From Nonomuraea coxensis DSM 45129 (GTDB taxonomy: Bacteria; Actinomycetota; Actinomycetes; Streptosporangiales; Streptosporangiaceae), in NCBI RefSeq assembly GCF_019397265.1, contig NZ_CP068985.1, positions 2,460,501 to 2,524,500 on the forward strand: a stretch of DNA of 64,000 nucleotides. The letters are read 5' to 3'. The translations under genes were made by a program, and so were the position numbers. The notes under the pieces are model-generated. The model had not been told where the DNA came from and searched no databases. It was given only the letters and a program-made list of their open reading frames with translations. Of this stretch, positions 1-7,222 are shown one piece after another. How positions within the stretch are numbered: the stretch's first letter is position 1; the number at the start of each line of letters is the position of its first letter.

Positions 1-1012
1 GCGGGGCGCCGGGCACGCGGACGATGCCGGGGATGCGGTAGATGTCCTCGTACATGGCCGGGCCTTTGTCGTGCAGCCGGTGGGCGCCGGTGAACTCGCC
101 GTGGTCGGCGGTGAAGAAGACCGCCGTGCCGTCGCTCAGCCCCAGCTCGTCGAGCCGGTCGAGGATGCGGCCGAGCTGCTGGTCGATCAGCGTCACGTAG
201 CCCCAGTAGACCGCGATCAGCTTGCGGGTGATCTCGATGGGCAGGGTGTCGAACGCCCAGTGGTCGCTGTAGTTGCGCTGCACCGGCGGCTTGCCCTCGA
301 ACGTCTCGGCGATCGACGGCGGCAGCTCCACCAGCTCCGGGTCGTACATGTCGAAGTACTCGTCCGGCAGCAGGTACGGCAGGTGCGGCCCGAAGAAGTG
401 CGCGGCCAGGTAGAAGGGCCGGCCGTCGGCGGCGTACCGGTCGAGGTGCTCGATCGCCCGCGTCGCCAGGTAGTGCTCGAAGGTGGCCTCGACCGGCTGG
501 TGCAGCCGCCCGGCCAGCAGGTTGCCGGGGTTGCCGTTCGGCGTCGTGCCCCGGATCAGGTCCGAGATCCGGTACGGCGGCAGCCCCCGCTCCTCCAGGT
601 AGGCGAGGTAGTCGGGATGGTCCACCGGGTTGTGCCAGCCGGGCAGGTCGGGGCCGTCGAAGCCGTAGGAGGCGGCGTTGCGGTGGGTGCCGCCGTGCCA
701 CTTGCCGATCAGCCCGAGCTGGTAGCCGCGCTCCTTCAGCGCGGACGGGAAGGTGAAGGCGTCCTCCCGCAGGTCCTCCAGGTAGCCGACGTTGCGCTCG
801 TAGTTGGCCAGCAGCCGGTGCCGGAACGGGGCCTGCCCGGTGAGCAGGCTGGCCCGCGCCGGCGTGCAGATGGCCGTCGGCGTGTAGAACCGGTCGAACC
901 GCGTTCCGCTCGCGGCCAGCCGGTCGAGGTTGGGCGTGGCTACGTGCGGGTTGCCGTAGCAGCCGAGCGTGTCGACCCGGTGCTGGTCGGTCATCAGGAA
1001 CAGCAGGTTCAC
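1..1012 (-). CDS. Sulfatase (arylsulfatase/choline-sulfatase type), 3' end outside window
   Basis: Hydrolyses sulfate esters with a formylglycine nucleophile. The reverse strand opens at a GTG at 1012 and stays open to the window edge (337 residues seen). The N-terminus reads LLFLMTDQHRVDTLGCYGN, with the metal-binding Asp9 after a beta strand. The sulfatase signature CTPAR follows, with Cys49 as the residue expected to become formylglycine. The start GTG overlaps the TGA of the upstream lipoprotein gene (GTGA), so it is the last visible gene of the ROK-permease-ATPase-lipoprotein operon. There is no signal peptide, so it should be cytosolic and act on imported sulfate esters. Substrate is unknown; the sugar-type ROK regulator upstream hints at sulfated sugars (inference). 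The C-terminus is not seen. Confidence 0.9.
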   Translation of the reverse strand, partial: MNLLFLMTDQHRVDTLGCYGNPHVATPNLDRLAASGTRFDRFYTPTAICTPARASLLTGQAPFRHRLLANYERNVGYLEDLREDAFTFPSALKERGYQLGLIGKWHGGTHRNAASYGFDGPDLPGWHNPVDHPDYLAYLEERGLPPYRISDLIRGTTPNGNPGNLLAGRLHQPVEATFEHYLATRAIEHLDRYAADGRPFYLAAHFFGPHLPYLLPDEYFDMYDPELVELPPSIAETFEGKPPVQRNYSDHWAFDTLPIEITRKLIAVYWGYVTLIDQQLGRILDRLDELGLSDGTAVFFTADHGEFTGAHRLHDKGPAMYEDIYRIPGIVRVPGAP

Positions 1013-1977
1013 TTGGCGAACGCCTTCTCGTAGAGGTCGCCGGTGTAGTACGACGACGGCTCGGGCAGCGACTTGAGCTGGCCGGTGCCGACGAAGAAGT
1101 CGCCGAGGCTGTTCAGCCACTTGGCGACCGTGCCGTCCTTGGTCTTGGCGACCAGGTCGGCCGTGGACATGACCTCGACGTTGGCCGCGTCCGCCTTGAC
1201 CTTGGCCGGGTCGAGCTTGAGCAGGGCGGCCGTCTCGGTGATGGTCTCCTCGGGGTGCGCGGCCCGCCAGTCGTTGGCCTCCTGCAGCACCTTGATCACC
1301 TTGGTGGTCAGCTCCTGGTCGGTGTCGGTGCCGCTGACGAAGGCGTTCGGGAACGAGTTGTCGGGGTACTCCCGGGTGCTGGCGATCTCGGTCATGTCCG
1401 GCACCTTCTCCTTGATCGTGTCGATCAGCGGGTACCAGAGGCCGGCGCCGTCGATCTGCCCGGCCGAGAACGCCGACACCACGGTCGCCGCGTCCATCGG
1501 CACCTTCTCGATGTCGGCGGCCGTCATCCCGGCCTTCTGCAGGGCCAGGTTGAGCACCATGTCGCCGGAGGTGCCCTCGGGCACGCCGACCTTCTTGCCC
1601 TTGAGGTCCTGCATGCTCGTGACGCCGGGCCGGCCGATCACCCGGTCGGCGAAGCCGAGCGTGTTGATGGAGACGACCTTGGCCTTGCCGGAGGCGGGCA
1701 GCCACATGGCGCCGGGACCGATGTAGCCGAAGTCCAGGTCGCCGGCGCCGAGCGCCTGGATCTGGAGCGGTCCATTCGTGAAGACCTTGATCTCGGGGGT
1801 GAGCCCCTGCTTCTCCCAGAGCCCCTGCTTCTGGGCGACGGCGAGCAGGCTGGCTCCGTTGTAGTCGCCGATGTAGCCGAAGCGGACGGTGGTGCCGTCG
1901 TCGGAGCAGGAGGTGACGGAGAGCGCGATGACGCTCACCGCGGCTGCGGTGGTGAGGGCGCGGCGAAGAGAGCGCAT
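1009..1977 (-). CDS. ABC transporter substrate-binding lipoprotein, SsuA/TauA/NMT1-like
   Basis: 322-residue extracytoplasmic binding protein. A lipoprotein signal is clear: basic MRSLRR, a hydrophobic core, and lipobox VTSC with Cys24. The mature part opens with VRFGYIGDYNGASLLAVAQ, typical of the aliphatic sulfonate/taurine/NMT1 family, and contains the GVPEGTSGD loop of that fold. It lies between the ATPase gene (27-nt gap carrying an AAAGGA ribosome site) and the sulfatase (GTGA overlap). The family imports sulfonates, sulfate esters, nitrate or pyrimidine precursors. Adjacency to a sulfatase makes a sulfate ester the best guess, as in Ats-type systems; this is inference. Confidence 0.88.
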   Translation of the reverse strand: MRSLRRALTTAAAVSVIALSVTSCSDDGTTVRFGYIGDYNGASLLAVAQKQGLWEKQGLTPEIKVFTNGPLQIQALGAGDLDFGYIGPGAMWLPASGKAKVVSINTLGFADRVIGRPGVTSMQDLKGKKVGVPEGTSGDMVLNLALQKAGMTAADIEKVPMDAATVVSAFSAGQIDGAGLWYPLIDTIKEKVPDMTEIASTREYPDNSFPNAFVSGTDTDQELTTKVIKVLQEANDWRAAHPEETITETAALLKLDPAKVKADAANVEVMSTADLVAKTKDGTVAKWLNSLGDFFVGTGQLKSLPEPSSYYTGDLYEKAFAK

Positions 1978-2004
1978 GTCGTGTTAATCCTTTCCAGGGG
2001 GTCT

Positions 2005-2775
2005 TTAAGCTGCTTTGGGCTGGTGGTAGACGCCGTGCCAGACCTCGTTGCGGATGCGCGCGAACTCCGGCGACAGCCGCATCTCCTCGGTCCTCGGGTA
2101 CGGCAGGTCCACCTCGACGATCTGCTGGACGCGGCCGGGCCGGGCGGCCATGACGATCACCCGCCGGGCCAGGTAGACGGCCTCGTCCACGTCGTGGGTG
2201 ATGAACATGACCGTGCGCTGCTCGCGGCTCCAGGTGTCGAGGAGCTGGTCCTGGAGCTGGACGCGGGTGAGCGCGTCGAGGGCGCCGAACGGCTCGTCCA
2301 TGAGCAGCACCTGCGGGTCGACCGCGTACGCGCGGGCGATGGCGCAGCGCTGCTTCATGCCGCCGGACAGGGTCTTCGGCAGCGCGTCGGCGAAGTCCGA
2401 CAGCCCGACCAGCTCGATCGCGTGCTCGGCGCGCTTCCTGCGCTCGTCCTGCGGCAGGTTCATGAGCTTGAGCCCGAACTCGACGTTCTTGCGCACGCTC
2501 AGCCACGGGAACAGCGCGTACTGCTGGAAGATCACCCCACGGTCCGGGCCGGGACCGGCGACGGGCGCGCCGTCCACCAGCACCTCGCCCGAGGTGGGCT
2601 CGGTCAGGCCGGCGGCCATGCTCATCAGCGTGCTCTTGCCGCACCCCGACGGGCCGACGACCGTGACGAACTCGCGGTCGGCGATGTCCAGGGAGACGTG
2701 GTCGAGCGCGGTGAAGACGCCGTCCTTCATCGGATAGGTCTTGACGATGTCCCTGAAGGAGATCTTGGCGTTCAT
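2005..2775 (-). CDS. ABC transporter ATPase, SsuB/TauB-like
   Basis: 256-residue nucleotide-binding subunit of the importer. Start ATG at 2775 overlaps the permease stop (ATGA). Walker [11 protein letters not shown]-loop FQQYALFPW, signature LSGGMKQR, Walker B VLLMDEP and H-loop [11 protein letters not shown] are all intact, and the last is characteristic of the nitrate/sulfonate/taurine ATPase group. It would energise the permease encoded immediately upstream with the lipoprotein encoded downstream. A longer open frame exists upstream of the chosen start, but it runs inside the permease gene in another frame and is not protein-like. Confidence 0.93.
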   Translation of the reverse strand: MNAKISFRDIVKTYPMKDGVFTALDHVSLDIADREFVTVVGPSGCGKSTLMSMAAGLTEPTSGEVLVDGAPVAGPGPDRGVIFQQYALFPWLSVRKNVEFGLKLMNLPQDERRKRAEHAIELVGLSDFADALPKTLSGGMKQRCAIARAYAVDPQVLLMDEPFGALDALTRVQLQDQLLDTWSREQRTVMFITHDVDEAVYLARRVIVMAARPGRVQQIVEVDLPYPRTEEMRLSPEFARIRNEVWHGVYHQPKAA

Positions 2776-3602
2776 CGGCGCTCCTGCCAGTCGGTGAGGC
2801 GGCGCTCGGCGAGCAGCAGCAGGCGGTCCATCAGCAGGCCGAGCACGCCGATGGCGATGAGGCCCACGAAGATCGTGGACAGGTCGTAGTAGAGCTGGGC
2901 CTGCTGCATCCGGTAGCCCAGCCCCTCCTGGGCGGCGATCAGCTCGGCGGCGACCAGCGTCCCCCAGGCAGAGCCGAGCCCGACCCGCATCCCGACCAGG
3001 ATGAACGGCGTGGACGCCGGGACCACGACCTTCAGGAAGATCGTCCGGTCCGACGCGCCCAGCACGCGGGCGGCGTTGATGAGCGTCTTGTCCACGTCCA
3101 CCACGCCCTGGAAGGTCGAGACGACGCTGGACAGGAACGCGGCCAGGAAGATCACGAAGACCTTCGGCACCTCGCCGATGCCGAGGAGCACGATGGCCAG
3201 CGGGATGATCGCCAGGGGCGGGATGGTGCGGAAGAACTGCACGTACGGCTCCAGCAGGCCGCGCGCGGTGGCGTACCAGCCCATGAGGAAGCCGACCGGG
3301 ATCGCGAGCAGCGTGCCCATGAGGAAGCCGAGCAGCACCCGGCGGAGGCTGGCGAGCGCGTCCTGGAGCAGGGTGCCGTCCGCGACCAGCTCGCCGGCCT
3401 TGGCCGCCACCTCCAACGGGGTCGGCAGGCCCTGGACGCCGATCGTGGCCAGCAGCGTCCAGACGAGCAGGCCGAGGACGACCGCGACCAGGTTGAGCGC
3501 GAGCGTGCGCCGGGGACGCCCGGCGGCGCGGCGCGCGGCCGGGGCCGCCGGCTTGCCCAGCGTGGTGAGCTGAGTCATCACTCCGTTGTCGAGCACGGTC
3601 AT
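2772..3602 (-). CDS. ABC transporter permease, SsuC/TauC-like
   Basis: 276-residue inner-membrane subunit with about six hydrophobic segments and the cytoplasmic coupling loop [22 protein letters not shown] (shown with its family-typical LGAS and P). The start is ATG at 3602; an in-frame ATG eight codons later is possible. The ATG directly abuts the left end of a TnpB transposable element, and its present Shine-Dalgarno (GGAGGG, 5 nt before ATG) lies inside that element. Before insertion the gene apparently overlapped the ROK gene by ATGA. It overlaps the ATPase gene by 4 nt. Expression now depends on readthrough across, or a promoter within, the element. Confidence 0.9.
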   Translation of the reverse strand: MTVLDNGVMTQLTTLGKPAAPAARRAAGRPRRTLALNLVAVVLGLLVWTLLATIGVQGLPTPLEVAAKAGELVADGTLLQDALASLRRVLLGFLMGTLLAIPVGFLMGWYATARGLLEPYVQFFRTIPPLAIIPLAIVLLGIGEVPKVFVIFLAAFLSSVVSTFQGVVDVDKTLINAARVLGASDRTIFLKVVVPASTPFILVGMRVGLGSAWGTLVAAELIAAQEGLGYRMQQAQLYYDLSTIFVGLIAIGVLGLLMDRLLLLAERRLTDWQERR

Positions 3603-3621
3603 CAGATCCCTCCGAGGAGAC

Positions 3622-3639
3622 CCCCGCCTTCAGGCGGGG
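3622..3639 (+). repeat. Left-end hairpin of the IS1341-type element
   Basis: Perfect inverted repeat CCCCGCC-TTCA-GGCGGGG, starting 20 nt inside the inferred left boundary. Subterminal single-strand hairpins of this type are what TnpA of the family recognises. It shares the TTCA loop with the right-end hairpin. Confidence 0.8.
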
Positions 3640-3754
3640 AAGGAACCGGACTCCTGCGGAGCAGGGCAGGAGCAGGCGATACGCCGTCAGGCGGTCCGCC
3701 GTCGTCTTTCGGATTCGGCCGGTGCGCGGCTGATCTCGCACATATGATCGGAAG

Positions 3755-4861
3755 GTGGCGCAGCTGGTGAAGCGGGCCTACAAGTACCGCTTCCGTCCGA
3801 CCCCCGAGCAGGCCGAGGAGCTTGTCCGGACGTTCGGTTGCGTGCGCCTGGTCTACAACAAGGCCCTGGAGGAACGGACCCGCGCCTATGCCGAGGAGGG
3901 GCGTGGCGTCTCCTGCACAGAGTCGTCGGCCGCGCTGACCGCGTGGAAGAAGACGCCCGAGCTGGCGTTTCTGAACGAGGTGTCGTCGGTGCCGTTGCAG
4001 CAGACGCTGCGGCACCTGCAGGCGGCGTTCGCGAACTTCTTCGCCCGCCGGGCCAAGTACCCGGCGTTCAAGTCCCGTAAGCGGTCGCGGGCGTCGGCGG
4101 AGTACACCCGCTCGGCGTTCCGCTGGCGTGACGGCCGGCTCACCCTGGCCAAGATGGGCGCGCCGCTGGACATCGTGTGGTCGCGCCCACTCCCCGAAGG
4201 GACCGAGCCGTCCACGGTCACCGTGTCCAGGGACGCGGCAGGACGCTGGTTCGTGTCCCTCCTGGTCGAGGAGAAGATCGCACCGTTGCCGCCGGTCGAG
4301 CAGTCCGTGGGTCTGGACGTCGGCCTCACCGCGCTCGCGACGCTGTCGTCCGGCGAGCAGATCGCCAACCCGCGTCACGAGCGCCGTGAGCGGCGCAGGC
4401 TGGCCAAGGCTCAGCGGGCCCTGGCCCGTAAGGAGAAAGACTCGAGGAACAGGGCCAAGGCCCGGCTGAAGGTGGCGCGGGTGCATGCCCGGATCGCCGA
4501 CCGCAGACGGGACTACCTGCACAAGGTCACCACACGGCTGGTTTCCGAGAATCAAGTGATCGCCGTGGAGGACCTGTCCGTCCGCAACCTGGTCAAGAAC
4601 CACAGGCTGGCCGGCGCCGTCTCCGACGCGGGCTGGCGGGAGCTGCGCGGCATGCTGGAGTACAAGACGGCCTGGTACGGCCGCACGCTGGTGGTGGCGG
4701 ACCGCTGGTTCCCCTCCTCCAAGTTGTGCTCGGTCTGCGGGACCCTGCGGAACGACATGCCGTTGAGCGTCCGTGAGTGGGTCTGCGCCTGCGGCGCGGT
4801 GCATGACCGGGATGTGAACGCGGCCAGAAACGTGCTCGCCGCCGGGCTGGCGGAGAGCTGA
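3755..4861 (+). CDS. tnpB: TnpB RNA-guided nuclease (transposon-encoded)
   Basis: 368 residues, GTG start. The N-terminus (AYKYRFRPTPEQ) is the standard TnpB/OrfB helix-turn-helix region. RuvC residues appear intact: Asp188 in VGLDVGL, Glu272 in VEDLSV, and Asp351/Asp353 in HDRDVNAA. A zinc ribbon lies between the last two (CSVC at 325-328, CAC at 344-346). TnpB proteins are omega-RNA-guided DNA nucleases that cut the empty donor site and so keep the element in place; this is established for the family. No tnpA partner is present, so movement would need one in trans. All key residues are kept, so the nuclease is probably functional. Confidence 0.93.
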   Translation: MAQLVKRAYKYRFRPTPEQAEELVRTFGCVRLVYNKALEERTRAYAEEGRGVSCTESSAALTAWKKTPELAFLNEVSSVPLQQTLRHLQAAFANFFARRAKYPAFKSRKRSRASAEYTRSAFRWRDGRLTLAKMGAPLDIVWSRPLPEGTEPSTVTVSRDAAGRWFVSLLVEEKIAPLPPVEQSVGLDVGLTALATLSSGEQIANPRHERRERRRLAKAQRALARKEKDSRNRAKARLKVARVHARIADRRRDYLHKVTTRLVSENQVIAVEDLSVRNLVKNHRLAGAVSDAGWRELRGMLEYKTAWYGRTLVVADRWFPSSKLCSVCGTLRNDMPLSVREWVCACGAVHDRDVNAARNVLAAGLAES

Positions 4862-5008
4862 AACGCCTGTGGAGCTGGTGTAAGACCTCAACGGGAGTCC
4901 TCCTCTCGGGCGGGCGATCGGCGGTGAAGCAGGAAGGCCGACCGGCGACGGTCGGAATCCCCCTCGTTCACGAGGGGGAGGATGTCAAGAGTTCTCCTTC
5001 ACGAAGTC
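4862..5008 (+). ncRNA. Predicted omega-RNA (reRNA) of TnpB with its guide
   Basis: TnpB guide RNAs derive from the 3' end of tnpB and the right end, and continue into flanking DNA. The stretch from the tnpB stop to 4988 is GC-rich, with nested inverted segments (GGCCGACCGGCGACGGTCGG region) and the terminal hairpin. By family rule, the guide would be the first roughly 16-20 flanking bases, GAGTTCTCCTTCACGAAGTC at 4989-5008, which is antisense to the end of the ROK gene. The 5' limit is unknown. Position is inferred, not shown. Confidence 0.45.
4959..4978 (+). repeat. Right-end hairpin of the IS1341-type element
   Basis: Perfect 8-bp stem CCCCCTCG with a TTCA loop, 10 nt before the inferred right boundary. 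Likely both the transposition end structure and the last stem of the omega-RNA scaffold. Confidence 0.8.
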
Positions 5009-6241
5009 GTCGTGCCGCCGCGGGGGTCCGGCGACCAGCGGGGGAACACCGGCGGCGAGGTCGGGGCCGGCCGGGTAGCGGGAGAGCAGGGGCGACTCGT
5101 GCAGCACCAGCGCGATCCCGCCGAGCGCGCCCGCGGCCTCGCCGAGCGTGGCCGCGCGCAGGCTGACCCGGCGGCGGGAGATCGGCATGATCCGGGCGTC
5201 GAGCGTGCGCCGGATCGGCTCCAGCAGCGCGGCGCCGGTCTCGGCCAGCTCGCCGCCGATCACGATGACGCCGGGGCCGACGGCGTTGCACAGCGCCGCG
5301 AGCACCGCGCCGATGTCCGCGCCGACCTCCGCCAGCAGGGCGAGGGCGGCGGGCTCGGACTTCCCCGCGGCCTCGGCCAGGCCGCGCACGTCGTCGGCGT
5401 GGCCGCCGCGCTCGCGGTAGGCGTCGAGGACGGCCCTGACCGAGGCGACGGTCTCCAGGCAGCCGGCGCCGCCGCAGGAGCACGGCCGGCCGCCGGGATC
5501 CACCACGATGTGGCCGAACTCGCCGGACAGGCCGTACGCGCCGCGGTGCAGCGACCCGTCGATGACCAGGCCGCCGTTGACGCTATGGGACAGGCGCAGG
5601 TAGAGCACGTCCCTGGCGCCGGTGGCCGCGCCCCAGATCGCCTCGCCGAGCGCGGCCAGGCGGGTGTTGTTGTCGAGCAGCACAGGCACGCCGAACCGCT
5701 CCCGCAGCAGCACCTGCGCCCGATGGGGGAGGGGATCACCGGCCTCGCCCGTGCTGCTGTCGAGGTCGCTGACGGGGCCGACGACGCCCGCGCCGATCGC
5801 GCTCAGGGCGCCGAGCCGCAGGTCGCCGCCGCCGAGCCGGCCGACCAGCCGCTCGGCCAGGTCCACCCGCCGCTCCCACGGCAGGTCGGCGTCGTGCGGC
5901 TCGCTGGCCGCGCCGACGATTTCGTGCGCCAGGTTGACCGCCGCCACGTGCAGCGCCCGCCGGGCGAAGTCGATGCCGATCGCCTGCCCCGCGCCGGGGT
6001 TGAGCGCCAGCGTCTCGGCCGGCCGGCCCCGGCCGCGCGGACCGTCGTCCTGCTGCCCGGCGGGCACGACGGCGCCGGTGGCGACGAGCTCGGCGAGGAT
6101 GTCGTACAGCGTGGTACGCGACAGCCGGCACAGCTTGCCCAGCTCGCCGCGGCTCAGCGGGCCGTGCTTGCGCAGCAGCCCGAGCACGAGCTCTTCGTGC
6201 CCGCGCCGGAGCTGGGACAGGGGGCCACGGGGTGGTGACAT
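4985..6241 (-). CDS. ROK-family transcriptional regulator
   Basis: 418 residues. An N-terminal winged helix-turn-helix (about 10-60, with LSRTTLYDILAELVATG) is followed by a ROK sugar-kinase-like domain: GIDFARR phosphate loop, GEFGHIVV, and the zinc motif CSCGGAGCLE. Such proteins repress sugar or glycoside genes and release DNA on binding a sugar. It is the first gene of the minus-strand sulfatase/ABC operon. The last coding codon ends at the right boundary of the TnpB element, and the present TGA stop is supplied by the element. The rebuilt empty site gives the same last residue (Ser) and a TGA stop, so the protein was not altered. The -80 to -1 region (6242-6320) is unusually A/T-rich for this DNA. 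Confidence 0.9.
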   Translation of the reverse strand: MSPPRGPLSQLRRGHEELVLGLLRKHGPLSRGELGKLCRLSRTTLYDILAELVATGAVVPAGQQDDGPRGRGRPAETLALNPGAGQAIGIDFARRALHVAAVNLAHEIVGAASEPHDADLPWERRVDLAERLVGRLGGGDLRLGALSAIGAGVVGPVSDLDSSTGEAGDPLPHRAQVLLRERFGVPVLLDNNTRLAALGEAIWGAATGARDVLYLRLSHSVNGGLVIDGSLHRGAYGLSGEFGHIVVDPGGRPCSCGGAGCLETVASVRAVLDAYRERGGHADDVRGLAEAAGKSEPAALALLAEVGADIGAVLAALCNAVGPGVIVIGGELAETGAALLEPIRRTLDARIMPISRRRVSLRAATLGEAAGALGGIALVLHESPLLSRYPAGPDLAAGVPPLVAGPPRRHDDFVKENS

Positions 6242-6323
6242 GACGGAGAGTGTGCCGAGGTCACCTCTTTTTCGTCAATAACCCGGAAAAAAACTTGTCC
6301 CGATCTGTACCTGCCCTGACGTA

Positions 6324-6352
6324 TTGACTCCGTCACTTTCCGTGAGAAGGAT
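6324..6352 (+). promoter_or_regulatory. Candidate sigma-70-type promoter for the small membrane protein
   Basis: TTGACT (6324-6329), a 17-nt spacer and AAGGAT (6347-6352), 31 nt before the GTG start. The -35 is near-consensus and the -10 only moderate. Confidence 0.45.
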
Positions 6353-6382
6353 TGAGGTCCCCGGAGAACTAGGGAGGCCGTC

Positions 6383-6649
6383 GTGCGCACGCGCGTCAAG
6401 GTGGTCCTGATCCTGATGGGCGCTCTCGTCCTCTTCGTGGCGGCCAACCCCGAAGAGGACGGCCTCTGGTCCCTCATGCTCTTCGCCGGCCTGGGCCTGC
6501 TGCTCGCCGTGTTCCTGACCGACAGCTCATCGAGCGGGGGCGGCCGCGACGGAGGCGCCGGATATGACGGCGGCGGTCACAGCGGCGGTTACGGCGGCGG
6601 TTACGGCGGCGACGGCGGCGGAGACGGCGGTGGGGACGGCGGCGGCTGA
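6383..6649 (+). CDS. Small membrane protein with glycine-rich tail
   Basis: 88 residues, GTG start with AGGGAGG ribosome site 5 nt upstream. Two hydrophobic segments (about 5-21 and 29-45) are separated by a short acidic loop (NPEEDG). A C-terminal tail of Gly/Asp/Tyr repeats (GGYGGGYGG, GDGGGDGGG) follows. Comparable small two-helix proteins with Gly-rich tails are common and uncharacterised in actinobacteria. It is divergent from the ROK gene and faces the monooxygenase-like gene. Function unknown. Confidence 0.7.
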   Translation: MRTRVKVVLILMGALVLFVAANPEEDGLWSLMLFAGLGLLLAVFLTDSSSSGGGRDGGAGYDGGGHSGGYGGGYGGDGGGDGGGDGGG

Positions 6650-6669
6650 GAGAGTCCGGCGGCGCCCGG

Positions 6670-6996
6670 TCAGTCCTGGACGGCCATCTCGCCGAGCTCG
6701 GACCAGTCGTCCTGCGGGACGGTGGTGTTGACGATGCGCGGCGTCTCCGCCAGGTAGGGCGGCAGGTCCCGCCGGGCCTGCTCGAAGTGCGCCGACCGCA
6801 CGTGCGCGGCCCCGGCGTCGTTGTCGCGGAACGCCTCGACCAGGACGTACTCGGCCGGGTCGTCGACGCTGCGCGACCAGTCGAACCACAGGCAGCCGGG
6901 CTCGGCGCGGGTCGCCTCGGTGAACTCCCCGGCGATCTCCGGCCAGCGGTCGGCGTGCTCCGGCTTGACGCGGAACTTCGCGGTGATGAAGATCAT
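6670..6996 (-). CDS. Antibiotic biosynthesis monooxygenase (ABM) domain protein
   Basis: 108-residue single-domain protein of the dimeric alpha/beta-barrel ABM/YgiN type. MIFITAKFRVKPEHADRWPE at the start and EPGCLWFDWSRSVDDP, YVLVEAFRD, HFEQARRDLP in order are the usual family blocks. Members are cofactor-free quinol/anthrone oxygenases or haem-degrading enzymes, and many have no known substrate. Start ATG at 6996 is chosen for the GGGAGG site 4 nt upstream; the open frame extends further but shows no family similarity. Stands alone, divergent from the sulfonate operon. Confidence 0.85.
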   Translation of the reverse strand: MIFITAKFRVKPEHADRWPEIAGEFTEATRAEPGCLWFDWSRSVDDPAEYVLVEAFRDNDAGAAHVRSAHFEQARRDLPPYLAETPRIVNTTVPQDDWSELGEMAVQD

Positions 6997-7062
6997 CGGG
7001 CCTCCCAGATCGATGTGCCGTACGAGATCGAGCCTAATTTCATGCATGTCCAGTAGGAAAAG

Positions 7063-7091
7063 TTGACTTTGCGCGAGGAGGGCCGTAGCTT
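7063..7091 (+). promoter_or_regulatory. Promoter of the leader peptide and sulfonate operon
   Basis: TTGACT (7063-7068), exactly 17 nt, then TAGCTT (7086-7091). The leader-peptide ATG begins 7 nt after the -10, where transcription should start, so the mRNA looks leaderless. A CATGCATG palindrome (7041-7048) lies just upstream and could be an operator. Confidence 0.7.
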
Positions 7092-7098
7092 CGTACGC

Positions 7099-7173
7099 AT
7101 GAGCCAGGGCCTCTACCTGATCCGGCGCCCGCACGTGGACCACGGCCACGTCGCCAGCGCGCAGTGTCGCTGA
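7099..7173 (+). CDS. Cysteine-containing leader peptide (regulatory uORF) of the sulfonate operon
   Basis: 24 codons, beginning MSQGLYLIRRPHVDHGHV and ending ASAQCR before TGA. The RRPHVD core and a terminal Cys-Arg are the hallmarks of the short putative leader peptides found before sulfur-metabolism genes in actinobacteria. In mycobacteria, leaderless Cys-rich uORFs of this type attenuate sulfur genes when cysteine is plentiful (family knowledge). The ATG sits at the predicted transcription start and the stop is 49 nt before the lipoprotein gene. Ribosome stalling or passage at the Cys codon probably sets downstream expression (inference). Confidence 0.8.
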   Translation: MSQGLYLIRRPHVDHGHVASAQCR

Positions 7174-7222
7174 TCACGCACCCAGGAACCCCTCTCTCCC
7201 CTCCCCGACGAGGAACCCAACC

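Larger units (their letters stand above)
3603..4988 (+). mobile_element. IS605-superfamily, IS1341-type (TnpB-only) element
   Basis: About 1.39 kb with a single gene, tnpB, and no TnpA Y1 transposase. Both ends carry short perfect hairpins with TTCA loops (3622-3639 and 4959-4978), and the right end finishes GGATGTCAA, like the TCAA end of IS608. The ends were set by rebuilding the empty site. Joining 3602 to 4989 gives, on the minus strand, GGAGAACTCATGACC: a good ribosome site and an ATGA overlap between ROK and permease, as at other junctions in this operon. No target duplication is expected for this family. The left flank GTCAT (3598-3602) would be the target/TAM. Confidence 0.85.

Noticed and set aside
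71..1033. Plus-strand open frame over the sulfatase
   Set aside because: The minus strand has a proper sulfatase with its CxPxR motif; the plus frame is Val/Arg/Gln-rich shadow.
3603..4988. TnpA (Y1 transposase) partner for the TnpB element
   Set aside because: No ORF with the HUH/Y1 motif lies in or beside the element; only tnpB is present.
6540..6649. Glycine-codon repeat as a regulatory repeat array
   Set aside because: It is in frame and encodes the Gly-rich tail of the small membrane protein.
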